Shown: positions 21,301 through 36,300, counted from the stretch's first letter. The stretch: DNA of 64,000 nucleotides from Tanytarsus gracilentus (GCA_038502055.1 JAXRKN010000039.1:3720001-3784000); one strand, 5' to 3'. Notes: generated by a model not told the origin, from the sequence alone. Made by a program: numbers and translations.

Positions 21301-24300
21301 AATTAGATATGTGGGAAATTCTGTGGATGTTAATTTTTACAGTTTCTGGCGAGCTTTTTCAAAATGTGTTTTGTTGAAGCCTTTAAAAAGTGCTTTTTCA
21401 AAAAGCTTTATCACAAAAGTTAATTTTGGAAAAAGCTCATACGAAGCTTTTTAAAGGCTTTTAAAAAAATTAACTACCCTCACGAACTCCCTTTAGAGTT
21501 ACCAAAAATAAACTTTTTCATCTCAAAATTTTCGCACATCTTGCAAGCTGCCAAATGAAGTCATTTTGAAATCACGAGAATTTTTAATTAAAATTGAGTT
21601 CGTTGGTTCATAATTGTATTTTGCGCTTCTATTGCTTTAGGTTTCATCGAATATGCGGAGTATCTCCAAAAAAAAGTAGAGTTTTCCATTGAGCGAAAAA
21701 TACTCAGAAATTCAGATTTTATGCAATGCGCCTTGTCTTGTTTTGTTTGGCAAAACCCGCCACGAACATGATGCAATTATAGTGAAAAAGGCATTTTTCT
21801 GCTCATTCATCAAGTGAACACCGCTGAGAGCAACAGCGGATGCTTTTTAACCCAAATTTTTTGGCTCTCGACAATTTCTCAACCGTCGTCGTGGCAGCAG
21901 CGCTTCATTATGTGAGTGCAAAGTGAACAATCTAAAAAATGTATGAATGTAATTATCCCAGTCCACTTGCTCCGCTATGTATGTGTACACAACTCATATT
22001 CTTCATCAGCTGGATGCTAAATTTTGTGGCAGCTTGAGCTCATAAATAATTGTATGCAATTTAAACGACGATGAAGAAAAATATTCATAATTGATGTGCT
22101 GTTGAGTTTCTTTTATGTGGATGCAAAATTGTGGGAATAAAATGGAAAGTTAAATAATTTTTTAAGGTGTTTAAATTAGTGAATTTTTACAAAACTTTAA
22201 GTTCAATCCTTAAGAATTTTCCAACCCGCTGTGTGAGTTAGTTGAAAGTTTCATTAACATTTTTTAAACGTGTTTATGGATTGACCATGATGAAGTGCGT
22301 TAATTTAATTTTTTATCGAGGTCACTGCGTGGGGTGATACAAAACATGAAGTTCACCATGTCGAACTCAAATGCCAATTATTTTCATTCAATTGAAACAA
22401 ATCAAAAATTCAAAGGATTAGAAAATAAAATAAAACATTTTAAAATTATTTTTCAAATCAAAAATATAAATTTTAAATAAAATAAATTCTCAACCCCTGC
22501 AAACAAAAAATTCGGCGTGTAAAAATCCCAAAAAAAAACTCGCTGAAAAAAAAGCAGTCAGTTTGTCTCGTTTTTCGATTAAAAATCGCAACATGAATCA
22601 AATAAATCTTTCGAAATGGAAAAATTTGCGCATCGAAACAAAAATTTTTAATCGACAGAACAAACTGTTAGCATTGATGTAGAGAAAGACGAAGAAAATC
22701 TCTCGACTGCAACATTGTGTGTCGAACTGCATCAAGTCTTGACGTATAAAAATGGATTTTCATTGCAGCATTTTCTGATGCATGAAATGAATGCAACGAG
22801 CTTCGGAGCAATTTATATTATCAAAAATTTGCCTCCGTCGAATTCTGAAAAGACTCAACTTATCATTTCAACAATCCGATTAATATTGCTTGCGTGCTTG
22901 AATTGAGGTACAGGAAAAGTTTGAGGAAATTTTTTTGGAAAAAAAATTTAAATTTTTAACTAAATTAAAAATCTTTTTAAAAAAATTAATCTCTTTTAAA
23001 AAAAATTAAATTCTTTTTAAATTCATCAGTTTTACCGTCCTTTAATACCCCATCTCACTCCCACCTCAGACAAAATTCATAGTTATGCAGGCACGAGTGA
23101 ACAACACACGATTCAAAATCAATTTTGCGAGAATATTTTCAGAGCAACATGGTAATGAGTTCTATAGCGGATGTTCATAAATATACATGGAAAATATCCA
23201 CAGCACAGCACATGATATACTTTTATTTGCTCGCCGAATAAATGCGCATCGAGAGTGGCAGCAGATGTGCAGCAAACAAAGATTTTATTAATAGTTTGAG
23301 TTCAACTGATCAAAATCTAATTTCGAGGTTTTCCAAGCTGTTTTACCATCGTTGAATTGATGGCATTTTTCTCTTATAAAATAATTTACATGATTTTTTT
23401 TGTGTAAAATTATTTAAGCTCTCGTGACCTCAGCACATTTTTCAGTATTGATCACGACATGAACATGCTCAATTGAAAATAAAATGTCGAGGGACATTCT
23501 CATCGCTTTTGCGAGTTTATGCACGAATTATATTTGCATATTCAATTAAAATTTATGTTTAACGCATAATTTAAAATTTGTATGTGCGAGTGCTGATGAC
23601 AAGGGAGTGAAAATTTAAAATTATTTATTTATTTTTTGTAGTTTAAATAAATTACAGAACTCTAAAATTCATAAAAATATTTAAGTTTCACACCCTTTTA
23701 AAAATTATTTTCGTTCATGTGGAAAAAATTGAATATGGCACATGATTGATGGCGCTTAGAGGCACTTAAAACTGCAAAACTTCTGTCAACACAAAATTTT
23801 CTCTCTTTTCACCCGAACATAAATTTAAGCGAGTGCAAAATTGTGTTTTCTGCAAAAATATTTTCAAAAAAAATCTCATAAAATTGCAAATTAATGCGCT
23901 TAACTCAATTTAGTTTTAATATTTCACATAGAAAGAGAACTCGGGACATTCATCTGGTCATATTCAACTTGTTGTGCACTTGAAACCGCACATGAGCATG
24001 AAAAAAGTTTTTCCTCGTTTATAAAATGTGAAGCGACTGACAGAAATTTTAATTTGTGCACAATTCATAGCCAAATCAAGTTAATTATTCTGCTTTTTTG
24101 TGCAAAAGTTCTTTTTATTATTCCTCGATGGTTTTGTCCGTTTGTCTGTGTGTGCATTTGGTGGTCAGAGTGGAGTTGGCAACAAGGGAGACATGTGGGA
24201 ATGGATTGTAATTTTTTTTTATGTCAAGCCAATTATAGTTTTTGGTACTGAGTTAGGAAAAATTATTAAAATTCTAAAATTTTTAAAATTTCCTTATGTT

Positions 24301-27300
24301 AACCTAAAAATTAAATTAAGTCATTACTTTTCATATTAAATTTGCATCCTATCCCTTGACCCTCATCAGTACTTTTTATGTGTTTCTCAAAAAAATATAA
24401 AAAATTTGCTCGTATGAGAATTAATTGCATTTCTGTCTCCTGAAAGAGCACACAGAAAAAGAGATGGAAAAAATTGTTGCAATTATTTCTGATTTTTAAT
24501 TAAACATTATGTTTCCTGAATTCATAATGTTGTTGCATGCATCCCTGGCGCTCCTCAATGTCTGGGCGAAAAATGTTGGAGGGAAAAATTTAATTACAGC
24601 ACTGAGCGAGAGTGAGAGGGGAGGGAATATCAAAATTGACTTTAATTGTGTGCCACCGCAGCAAAATTGTTTCATTTTTAAAGCTCATAAAGTTCTTAAT
24701 TTTCTCTTCCTTTGTTTGAGGGGAGATTATGAACTTCGAAAGCATTTTTTAGTTTCGATTTTTTTTAAATTTTTAAAATTTTCTGAAATCAATTCAAATT
24801 TATTTTTTAAGGTAATTTAAATTTTTTTTTTAATTTCAAACTAATTTTTATTAAAAACACAAAAAATTAATTCAAAATACTAAACTGCAACTGAACTACA
24901 AAAGTTTCAGCAATTAAATCTGAATGCGAAAATATTTTACAGAGTGATGAATGAAGGAATCAACAATGCAATGGAAGCATTTAGAATGCACCAAAGTAAA
25001 TAATGAGAGACGAAAAAGTTCAAAGCGAGGAAAGTTCAGTTTTTAATTAATTACAAAAATACGAAAAAGTTATGCAGGTGCACTCAAATGTGCTTTCATG
25101 GATGATCATTAAAATTTTGTCAAAGCGTTGTTAAAAAATTATGGTTTTTATTTTTAGCAAAGAACCATTGAATTATTTTTTTAACCCAAGCCTGGCTTTT
25201 GAGCTTTTGAAAAGTAAATTTCCAGAAAATTCAGCAACTCTTTATTTAAATTTCACCATCTGTCCATCAAAATTTTAACAATTATTCATTGTGTCTCTTT
25301 CATCTTATTTTAACATCGAAACCTCTAACATCAACTTTGTCTTCACTGACTTACTCATTTGTAGCAATTTAAATTTATGAAATATTAAAATTTTACTCCA
25401 TTTCCCCTTCCTCGATAAACTTCGCAAAAATATTATTGCATAATCACTGAGAGACTTTATTTCAGTTCATTGTTGCCATTCATGGCGACCCTCACGAGTT
25501 GCTTTTATTTTTTTTTTCGGCGAAAGTTTTTATCGCTGTGCGCAAAACGTGCGAAAAAGGCATGAAAAAAATATAGAGAATTATGGCATGGCACTTAATA
25601 ATATTTACATGCATGCATGTTCGAACTGATACACACATAAAATGAATTGGCTGACAATAAATTAATGCAGTTTTTATTAAAAATAACGAGCGACAGCAAT
25701 TTTTGTTTTCGATGTTATTTATCTTATTGTGTTGTGTACTTTCGAGTGTTGTTGGAGGGATTTAATTGGATTCAAAGAGGAAAAATATAAATAATGAAAA
25801 TTCTTTAACATTAATGAAAAAAATTAATAAAAATTACAAAAAAACAAGTAATTTAAACATATCACTTTCACTAAATATTTTTATAGTTAACTTATTATTT
25901 TTTATTACCGTTTCTTGTGTCTCAAGTGCCGCATAAATTAAAGTCCCCTAGAGAGCACTCTGGTTTCTTTGAACTCTCTGTCGGAAATATAAGCAAGTAA
26001 AAAGGTGTTGAAGTAATGTTACGTGTGCATGTTTATAAGTTCAATGGTCGAGTTCATTTTATGAATGTCGGATGAGAAAAAAAGTTCAGAATTTTAATTA
26101 AAAAGTCAGCTTTGGTTCGTTATTGTTGCCAATTTAATAAATGTCAATTTGGAGAAGTGAATTAACATTTAAATTAAGCGGCATAAGGTGACCTTTTAAA
26201 ATTGTTGTGGATTCTTTGAATTTTGCAAACAGATTTAATTGCTTAGAATTTTTCTAAAACTCGTTGAGATTTTGACTTTAATTGCAAAACATTTTAATTG
26301 TTGCTGTTGATGTTAACAAAGAGGTAGCTCTTAGGTCTCTTTCGATCCTTGTCGGGCGCATTTTGGATTTTAAAAAATAATTTCTAATAATTTAATAAAA
26401 AATGCTTAAGCTTCTAATTAAATTCAATGAAATTAACTTAAAGAACAAAAACTTCTCAAACAATTCTTTTTGAATAATTTTAAGCTCGAGCGTAAAAAAA
26501 TAAAAAATTTTAAGTCTTTGATAGCGTTTGTTAGAGAGTTCATAGGATGAAATTTGAGAGCATGTAACAGAGCAGAAAAAAAGTAAAAAGCTCAACGATA
26601 TTCGTTTCACAAAACATTCGACTTGCACATGATGAATTTTAAATTTTTCTTTTCAACCTTTTCGCCTTTCAGCTCTCTTTTCAGATCACGTCACTTGTTT
26701 ATGGGAGCATAATGAGATTTTCGTTTTTTTGTGCATTTCATGCATGATACGACAGCGCACAAAGTTGAATGAAATGTATGTAAACACTTCATAAAAGTGG
26801 CTCGGTTGTTTATTTTAACCGTCATTGTTGAGCTTTTGTCTTCTCGTTTTACATAATTATAGCATAGAAGAGAAATGATTTTTGTTTTTATGTTGAAATA
26901 ACATAGAGAGAAATTTTAAACGATGGTGACAACATGTGGTGGTGAAATTTAAGATTTTAATTATTTGTTAGTGAATTTCATTAGATTTTTATGTGTTTTT
27001 GATATTTTAAAGTGGGAGAATTCAAAAAATGTCGATTAATTAAAAATATATACAACATACGGATTTGCCTTGTTTAAATCATCCATGTGGTAAAAAGATG
27101 TGTTTTAAAAATGTTGCAACATATAATTATTTTATTTACCAATGATATATTACGATAAATAATTATTTGCTAATATTACGATTACAAAAACGTTTAATCC
27201 TCTCAATTGACTCATTAATCATATCTGGCGTAACAGTGAGTACAATCCGGATGAACAATCAAAAAATATTAAATTTTAGTGATATAAAATTTTTAATTTT

Positions 27301-30300
27301 TTAAACCTGGAAAGTTAAAGCATGATCAGGGAAATACATGCACAGACTCCTCTCGAATTAGTTGCTGAATAAACTCCAAACAGGTTTTAAATTTAGGGTT
27401 GATTGGTTTGATTGGTTTTGAACAGGAATTTAGTTAAAAATTTTCTCTTCTTTAAAATCCCCTTAAACTTATACTATTCTCACCCACCGTTTTAAATAAA
27501 AATTTTATTAAAATTTAATTAACTAAGAAGTGATTGAAGTATTTAAGTTCTAATTTGACCATTTTTAAATTTCCATCTTAAATTTTACCAATCTCGTTGT
27601 TTTCATCGCAATATTTATAAAATATAAAAATGAGCATTAAAATTTTCCACAGTGCACTTGGCAAACAGTCTCAGTTGTGATGCATAAAAAACCGAACGAT
27701 GATTTGTCGGATTGTGAAGGGAGCAAAAAAGGAGAGACACAACCGGAAAGAAAACTGTTCCAATAATGCAAATGGAATGAAAACATTTTTCTATATAAAA
27801 AGAAGATTTCATGCTGCCGCTGTCGGGCATTCATTTTCAACGCTTTGACACTCTTTTGACTTGCGAGATGGGAAAGATAAATTCAAATGAAAATTCACTC
27901 AAATGCACAAGAAGAAAAAAGAGTTTCCTTTTGGGATTTGATTCTTAGAAAATAAAAAATTGAATTGATTTTTATAAACTGTGAAATCAAGTTAAGAAAT
28001 TAAAATATTTTCTGCTACAATTTAAGATAAAAAAATTCACCTCATAAAAAGCGTTTCCATATTTTTCTCATTTTAATGTACACAATGAAAAAAATCCAAT
28101 TTAAAAGTCGAGAAGGATCATAAAAATTTCACTTCATTCACATAAAAGTGAAACAAATTGCAAACGCCGTCTTGCAATGTTTCTCATGGCCTGAGACTAA
28201 GTGCTTTGTAGAGAAGACATTGACTAAGAGAAGTGTACATGTAAGTTGAGTGAGGGAACTATAAAGTTGAAAATTATGCAAATAACTTTTCATTGAATCA
28301 ACAAACGATAAATAAAATTTTCTGCTGTCGTGTGTTGCACTAAAAATTTTATCCCATAAAAAGAAGGGAATTTTCATTCTTTTATGTTGCCACTATAAAA
28401 GCCGGATTTGTTCCTTGGCGATGTTGCACACACACGCCCGCAATGACATCCAAAAACTTCTTTTTTTTCTGCAAAATCATCAAATTTAATACACACGAAA
28501 AAGTTTCTCGTTCATTCTCATCTTTTTCATCATCATCGAGCTCATAAAAAAGTTTCACTTTTGACATAAAAAAAAGTTTTTCCTTATTATATTCTCGATA
28601 TGATCCTTTTGCTCAGGATGTGTTTCTTAAACTATATCCATTTCACACTTTTGCCACTTTTATATCGAAAGGAAGAAAGTATCAATTTTTATTTTGCTCC
28701 TCTTAAAATCATTTTATTATCAATGATGTTGGCTTTCGCAATTTTTATCGTCATGCGATTTCATTGAGATGAAAAAGGTTACCACTGCACTAAAGATTAT
28801 GGTTGAATTAAATTAAAATGTTAATTTGAAGATAAAAATTATTTAACGGTTTTTGGCAATTCAAACTTTCAAAGGGTATTGAACTACCGATTAAAGCTTT
28901 TTTCACTTTCTCAAATCAATTTTCTTTCGATTTCAATTCAAATAAAAAGAAATGTGTCTGGAGGAAAATTTTTCATCGCATAAATTTTCACTCGATTGTC
29001 TGCGATCGAGAGCAATGAGGAAAGAATTAAAATGAATGGACATTCTATAGAGGGCCAAAGTTATACTTCCTATTTTCTTTTGGACAAGAATAATCACATT
29101 AAAATCAAATTATGTTCTCTCATGTGCATCACAAATTATTTTGTCGATTTTCAAGCGCCGCATAAATCTTTTATTGCTTCTTTCTCTTTTTGAATCATTT
29201 CCAACTTTTTTTGTCATCACTTCCTGCACTAAACACTTCATCATTCATAAAGCACCTCTATAGGATTTTCGAGCCATTGAAAAGGACTCGCATAATGTGA
29301 GAAAGAAATTTCTAAGCTGTTAATGGATTTTTAAAAGGATTTGTGTGAATAGTTTTGTGTTAAGGGATTTTTATTCACTGCAATGCAAAAAAAACTTGCC
29401 TGAATGACTTAATGCAATGTATGTCACATTTTAGTGTAAAATGATGCAACTGTTTATAATTAATGAGCTTTTCACATTAGTCAATGTGTAGTTCATGTTG
29501 AATATATTCAAAAATATTCAAATGTGAGCTGATTATTCAGGTGACATCGTGTAAAGTGTTTACATTTAAAAGTTGCAATTAAAATTTGCTATTTTAAATT
29601 TCGAGGTAAATTAGGTACTTAATGAATTAATTACTTAACGCTGTTTAAATTTATCGGAAACTGATTGTTGCAATTAAAGTTACACATATTGGTAATTAAA
29701 AACTTTATTAATGGGCAAAGGCCCTCGAGTTTTAATGTTTAAATTTTCAACATTTCCAGGGTTTAGAATTATTGCAGCTTTAAAAGAGCTGCAATAATTT
29801 TAAAAAAATAAATACGTTAGACAATTCATTATGAAGGAATTTATATTAAAAAAATTCTTGCACTAAATTAGAAATTTAATTTTCTCAACTCCTCACAAAT
29901 TTTTTACTTCAATTAATTTACATTTTATAGCTTTCCCAATAATGTTCCATTGAATGCTAATAAAACTCATCAAGAAACCACAAAGAAGTAATCAAAAAAT
30001 AGAAGCCAATTCTCACTTGACTTTTTTCAGCTTCAGTTCATAAATTTCATTTAACATTCGAGCTAGAAACTTTTTTATCATTTATCGTGCAAGTGTCCAT
30101 AACAAAACTCCCAACGACAAAGTTGAAAGCCCGAAAAAACTTTTTCATCACAACAATATTAAATTTGCTCTAAATTTCATTTCTTTATTCGAGTTTTCCT
30201 CGGAATCTCCTTAACTGTAAGTTTCTATTGTAGTTTCAAGAAGAAAAAGTCACTCAAAGAACTTGTGCTGCGATGTACTTTTGAGATTTGTCATTGTAGA

Positions 30301-33300
30301 AATTCATTTAAAGTTGAATAAATTTTCATAAAAAATCGCTCTTTTTTGCTAGTTTTCTGGCTAGAGCGCAAAGCCATGATATGGCAGACGATTTTCATGC
30401 AATTTTCTCTCATCGTTTTTCATTATGATGGAAATTTTCTTGTGTTGTCCTTAGAACTTTAAAGAAGAAGATGAAGCTCGACTAGAGTGAGTTTTATTTT
30501 TTTATCTCGAGAACAAAAAGTTGATGAAGAAGTTTTGTGTGGAATAATCTGAGATGGAGTTGAGAAAATAAACGGGAAGTTTTAATGATTTTTGAAGGCA
30601 ATGGGTCTCAAGTCCCGTATAAATTTATTATTTCACACTTAATCTTAAATTTTTTTTAAACAATCCCTTTTATTTATTTTTTTTACCACATACACAAATG
30701 CATTTAGAAAATTTATCTCCAGCATGTAATAAAAAGCAAGAAAAAATATTTCATGCTCAATCAATGTTCCACAATTCTATATTTTTTATCTCTCAATTCA
30801 GACCTCAGAGAAGATGAAAATAAATATGACACAATGCTCTCGAGAAGAATCCATCCGAGAATGTGAAGAAGAAATGTAGAAAAGTTTATTTGAGCTGACA
30901 CACATACACACACACACATGTTGTCGCTCTGGATGTGAGTGGAAATGAGTCTAATCCAATTATGTGTGAAAAGTTCACTCTTCCATTGAGCGGACATTCG
31001 GAGGGGTGTGAGAAGGTTCCGTTATGAATCCTGTAAATGGATCGTTGATTTTAAGTGATAGAAAAGCTTTTTTTCTTCTCGCCTCTCACACCATAAGTAG
31101 AAATTTTGTGCGAGTGTGAAAATTTTGCCTTTTGAAAGAGAATTGTGTTGTTGATGTGTCAAATCCATGAAGAGGAATTCGAGTGGAAAGTGAAAATTGA
31201 TCAATTTTTATTTTGAGGATGTTCAAATTAAGGTCAGGTTGAAATTTTGGTAGTATTGCACCCTTAAGACCTTTTTCGAATTAAATTAAAGATTTGATGA
31301 CATTTTATTTTATTTTAAATCTTCATAAATAATTCAATTTTACTTCCATGCACTTCATCACCTCAAACTAGCAAATCCCATTAAAATTTGCCTCAAATAC
31401 TTTCTACGAAAATTAAAAATAAATCATCCAATTTATATTTCCACACATTCAAAAAACTCTCATTTCGTGCACAAAATTCATCATTTTCAATTTGCGCTAT
31501 GAAGCACTTTTCTCTCAAGACATGAAGCATGTTGCAATGCGAAATAATTCATACACAGCAAGCATTTTTCCCATCCATTTCACGATAATATTAAAAAATG
31601 TTTCAAAACCCACACGTGGGTGTTGCCGCGTAACCCACTTGTAACAGATCAGTGTTTGAAAATCAAGTGCATAAAAAATGAGTTTAAGTCAATCCGGACA
31701 CTTTGGCTGTCCGTGGCAGTCCTGTTCGACCATTGCTCAAAAATCGTCTATGTCATTAGATTCCTGGTCCAATTACGAGTTCAACGATACCCATGAAGTC
31801 ATAGTTCTGAAAAATGGACATTTTGGCTGTCCGTGGCACTGCTGGCCGTCCATGATGGACATTCATCAAAAATCATCAATGCCATTCGATTCCTGGTCCA
31901 ATTACGAGTTCAACGAGATACATGAAGCCATAGTTCTGAAAAATGGACATTTCGGCTGTCCGTGGCACTGCTGGCCGTCCATGATGGACATTCATCAAAA
32001 ATCATCAATGCCATTCGATTCCTGGTCCAATTACGAGTTCAACGAGATACATGAAGCCATAGTTTTGAAAAATGGACATTTTGGCTGTCCGTGGCACTGC
32101 TGGCCGACCATAATGGACATTCCTCAAAAATCATCTATATCAATCGATTCCTGATCCAATCACGAGTTCAACGATACCCATGAAGCCATAGTTCTGAAAA
32201 ATGGACATTTTGGCTGTCTGTGGCACGACCATAGGTCACGACTCGAAAAATCATGTATGTCAATCGATTCCTGGTCAAGTTACGAATCAATGCCAATCGA
32301 TTTCTGGTCCAATCACGAGTTGAACGATACCCATGAAGCCATATAAGAGAAAATTTGTATGAAAAATGGACGTTATGGCCGTCCATGGCACGACCATAGG
32401 TCATGACTCAAAAAATAGTCAGTGCCTGCACATATAGACCCTAAGAGCTACCATCTGGCGAAAACTAGAAGTCTCTAGCTGGTCCAGGGACCGAGATCTC
32501 GCTTGTGCAGACGGACGGACGGACGGACGGACGGACAGACGGACGGACGGACGGAATCACGAGCATATAAGCGTTACACCACTTTGTGGGTTACGCTAAA
32601 AACGCTTTTTAAATGCAGAACAGATGCTGATGCGATACAGCGAGAAATATGAAGATCTTTTTTCTACTCTCGAAAGCGCATACATTTATCAAAATGTAAT
32701 TATCGAAAAGAAAATACATTTTTTGTCTAAGAAATGACATATCTTTTGCAATGAGGGAATGCATGAAAAAATTTGAGAAATTGCTTGCGATATATGAAGA
32801 AAAATTGTCGAGGGTCGGACGAAAAAATTGGGAATTTTTTAACATTTATTTTTAATTTAAATAATTTGAGTAAATTCAATAAATTAAAAAAATTTCTCTT
32901 TAAAATAATTTTAAAATAAATCTCAAAAAAATTCAAATTGCGAAAAATCTTAAAAAATGAGCTTTTTAACTTTTTTTCTCTTCACCAAAAAATTCTCTAT
33001 TGCACCAATTTTCATTCCCATATTTTATATTTCCACCCTGGCACAATATTTGCCAATAATAAATGTCAAAATTATTCAAACTTGAAAATTTAATTTTTTT
33101 CTCTCACTCGAAACAGTTAAAAAACTTTTTCCCCTCAATTCATTTTGAATTATTAAGTAAGAAATTGAAAACTTCGAGAGCGAGCGGCGGCAGAGCGATA
33201 ACGATTCACTCGATTTACTTTAACAAACTACTTTTTTACTCCCTCATTTATTGTTTCAGAAGCAGATTTATTTACATCCGATTATAAAGTGTGTGTGTGA

Positions 33301-36300
33301 GTGAGTTAGTGGGTAAAATATTTTTTTGTTCATTCAACTATGGATATTTTGAGTGGGGGAAAAACATTTTAGAGGAGCAATAAAGATTATGTTGATGCAT
33401 TTGAATGGATATTTTTATTTGATGGGTTTTAAGTAAATTTAAAACTTCATTTTTAAAATTTAAAGGCGAAAAAAAATTTAAAAAATCCCTAATGAATTTT
33501 ACTTTTTCGCAATTCAACATTTAATTTTAAATTTAAACAAAATTAATTAATTATTAAAAGCTCACGTGGCTCTTCATTACGGTTCATTACATTTCGTTAA
33601 TTGGAATAATTGTTCCATAAAATTAACTGAATAAATTCATTAAAAATCCGATTTAAAATAAATTTGTGTGTACGTAGTCATTACAAAATGTAGTTGAAAT
33701 AACAAGATGGGTCTGCAAACGGCGTTGCCATTTCCAATAGCTCCGCTGTCTTAGATTAGTACCCCATAGTTCTGAAAAATGGACATTAGTGGCACTCCAG
33801 GCCGTCCATGATGGACACTCCTCAAAAATCATCAATGTCAATCGATTCCTGATGCAATGACGAGTTCAACGACATACATGAAGCCATAGTTCTGAAAAAT
33901 GGACATTAGTGGCACTCCAGGCCGGCCATGATGGACACTCCTCAAAAATCATCAATGCCAATCGATTCCTGGTCAAATTACGAGTTCAACGATACCCATG
34001 AAGCCATAGTTCTGAAAAATGGACATTAGTGGCACTCCTGGCCGTCCATGATGGACACTCCTCATAAATCATCAATGTCAATCGATTCCTGATGCAATCA
34101 CGAGTTCAACGACATACATGAAGCCATAGTTCTGAAAAATGGACATTAGTGGCACTCCAGGCCGGCCATGATGGACACTCCTCAAAAATCGTCAATGCCA
34201 ATCGATTCCTGGTCCAATTATGAGTTCAATGATACCCATGAAGCCATATAAGAGAAAATTTGTATGAAAAAGGACATTTTTGCACTCAGGGACGGTCCTT
34301 GAAGGGTCATACCTCAAAACTAAATACTTCTTGCACAACTAGAACCAAAACCCGATCTTTAGCCACAAACCCGAGTCAAATCCGACCAGCCGTTCTTGAG
34401 ATATGCCGCCCACTAAGATCGTAAGAAAGTGAGAAAGTGAGAAAGTAAGAAAGTGAGAAAGTGAGAAAGTAAGATGACTTAAATGGCTCTAACTCCTCGT
34501 AGGAGCAACCGATTTCAAATCTGTTTTCACCAGTTTGTAGGGTTTGGCTAGGCCTATCATTTGAGTATATGTTTTGATATTGTACAATGTAATGTCTTGG
34601 CACTAGGGGCCAAAAACTGGTTTTGGAGAAATCCAAAATTAATATATAGCGGAGCTATAATTGGAGATAAAATGTAATTAGCAAGAGGGTGGTGAGAGTA
34701 AAAATAAACATTGCGATGGCTGTAACTATGGAAATAATGAGCTTTTCCACTTTCTTCACATGTTTGTTTAAATTTTACCTGATGATGTTGTGACGGTTGA
34801 TGTTGACAGCTCCAAAGGCTTCTTATTTTTGTTAAAAATTAAATTGGCAAGGGGTTTTTTTTGCATTTAAAATTTTTATGCTAAAAATAATTTAAAAATA
34901 AATTTTCTATTAATCGTTTTCAATTAATAATTTTTAATTATAATTTTTTGATGTCCACCCCTTCTATTATTCTCTATTAAGACGGCAGGTATTTACCATG
35001 TGAATGTTTCGCATCAGAACGCAAACGACACAGTGAAAATGAGTGAAAAACAAACATCACAGCAGGTTATATCATTATAATTATTTTAGGTGAGAAGAAA
35101 ATTCAGAAGGCAAACTTTTGTTGATGTTCACATTTCACTCTTTTCGAAAATACCGAGAAAAAATAATTTGCAAGGCATGTTTTTGAAATTAAATACACAT
35201 CGTTGATGATGTTGTCGTGCGGTGGGTTTGAAGATTTTGTTTTTCTCGGTGACAACAAAAATTTCGTTAGTAATTTGAGGATTTTAAAATTTAATCGTCG
35301 TCATCAAAAAAATCTCAACCCACATGTGCATTAATGATGTTCATGAGATTTTCTTATAAAGTGTTTTTAATTTGAGTCGACATTAAATGATGATTTGAGG
35401 AAAGAAACTTCATCTTTGATCTTTTTTTTCTGAAGGATAAAAACAACTCTTGAGTGAGAGCTTGTGTGAAGGCTGTTCATGGGATTTTAAGTATTTAATT
35501 CATATGCGATGGGATTTTTGATTAAAAATTAAGGTGAAAAATGTTTTTTTATAACATTTCATTCAACCTTTTCTAATTTAAGTGCACACGACACACTTGA
35601 AAAACTCACACATCATTATCACACTTTGACATCTATCTCGGCCTCCATTTCAAATGAGTCGCAAAAGAAATTACAAAGAGAAAAAGTTTTTCTTTCCTTC
35701 AAAGACTTATTTTGTGTTCGCCATCCTTCGAGGAACTTGAAAGGACTCAAAATTTTAATGAAAAATGAGGGAGAAAAGAAAAGTATTTCGTGCTGCATGA
35801 GCGAGTTTGTTGATGAGATCTCCAGTCATTTGAGGAAGATTCATTTGAAATTTATGAGACGACGAAGAACCTTTTTGAGGGGAGAAAAATGAAAAGTTTC
35901 TAAACTCGTGTGACGAAAAATTTAGTTTGAAATGTCAGGGTTGAATTTGCAGTTTATTTTTTGATAAAATTATTTTTATGTGGAAATTTATTGTGTTTTT
36001 GTAAAACCGCTCTGACCTCATTGAATTTTCATTGCCAATCATTCGAATTTCAAATTGAATTTATTTCAACCCAAAAATACTTTTTTATTTTCACTAAATA
36101 ACTTTCAAGGAAAATCAAAGAGAAAAAACTTCAAACAGAACTCAACGTGACTCCACACACATGTCCAGAGTGTAATAAAATTTACTGGAAAAATTCAAAT
36201 CAAAAATCTGCTCGTGGAAGATGAAAAGTTTTCGAATGAAATTTTTATGCACGCTTTTCAGCGCTTTAAAGTTATTTGAGTTGGTTTAATAAAAAAAGGA

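Larger units (their letters stand above)
31628..32596. mobile_element. Inverted-repeat element 1, carrying a 129-bp satellite and an ACGG microsatellite
   Basis: GCGTAACCCAC at 31628-31638 is matched by its complement GTGGGTTACGC at 32586-32596. The match resumes with GTAAC / GTTAC after a few bases. Between them lie the satellite array (31684-32340), a unique stretch and an ACGG tetranucleotide run (32511-32555). There is no transposase-like frame. This layout of terminal inverted repeats, internal tandem repeats and a tetranucleotide run near one end resembles non-autonomous insect elements such as tandem-repeat MITEs or Helentrons. The class is not determined, and I see no convincing target duplication. 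Confidence 0.65.
33734..34664. mobile_element. Inverted-repeat element 2, carrying a 120-bp satellite
   Basis: CCAATAGCTCCGCT at 33734-33747 is matched by AGCGGAGCTATAATTGG at 34648-34664 (complement CCAATTATAGCTCCGCT, a 3-base gap). Inside are a satellite array (33766-34245), a unique segment and an AGAAAGTG-type minisatellite (34421-34474). There is no transposase frame. Its ends are unrelated to those of element 1, yet its satellite and about 27 bp after the array are the same family. Confidence 0.65.

Noticed and set aside
31678..32154. Treating the repeated Cys/Trp-rich frame as a gene
   Set aside because: It is produced by the 129-bp tandem repeat; the sister 120-bp array shows no matching long frame, and no promoter or splice structure is evident.
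31684..34245. Tandem arrays considered as CRISPR
   Set aside because: Units are contiguous 120-129 bp repeats without short repeats and unique spacers, in a eukaryotic intron.
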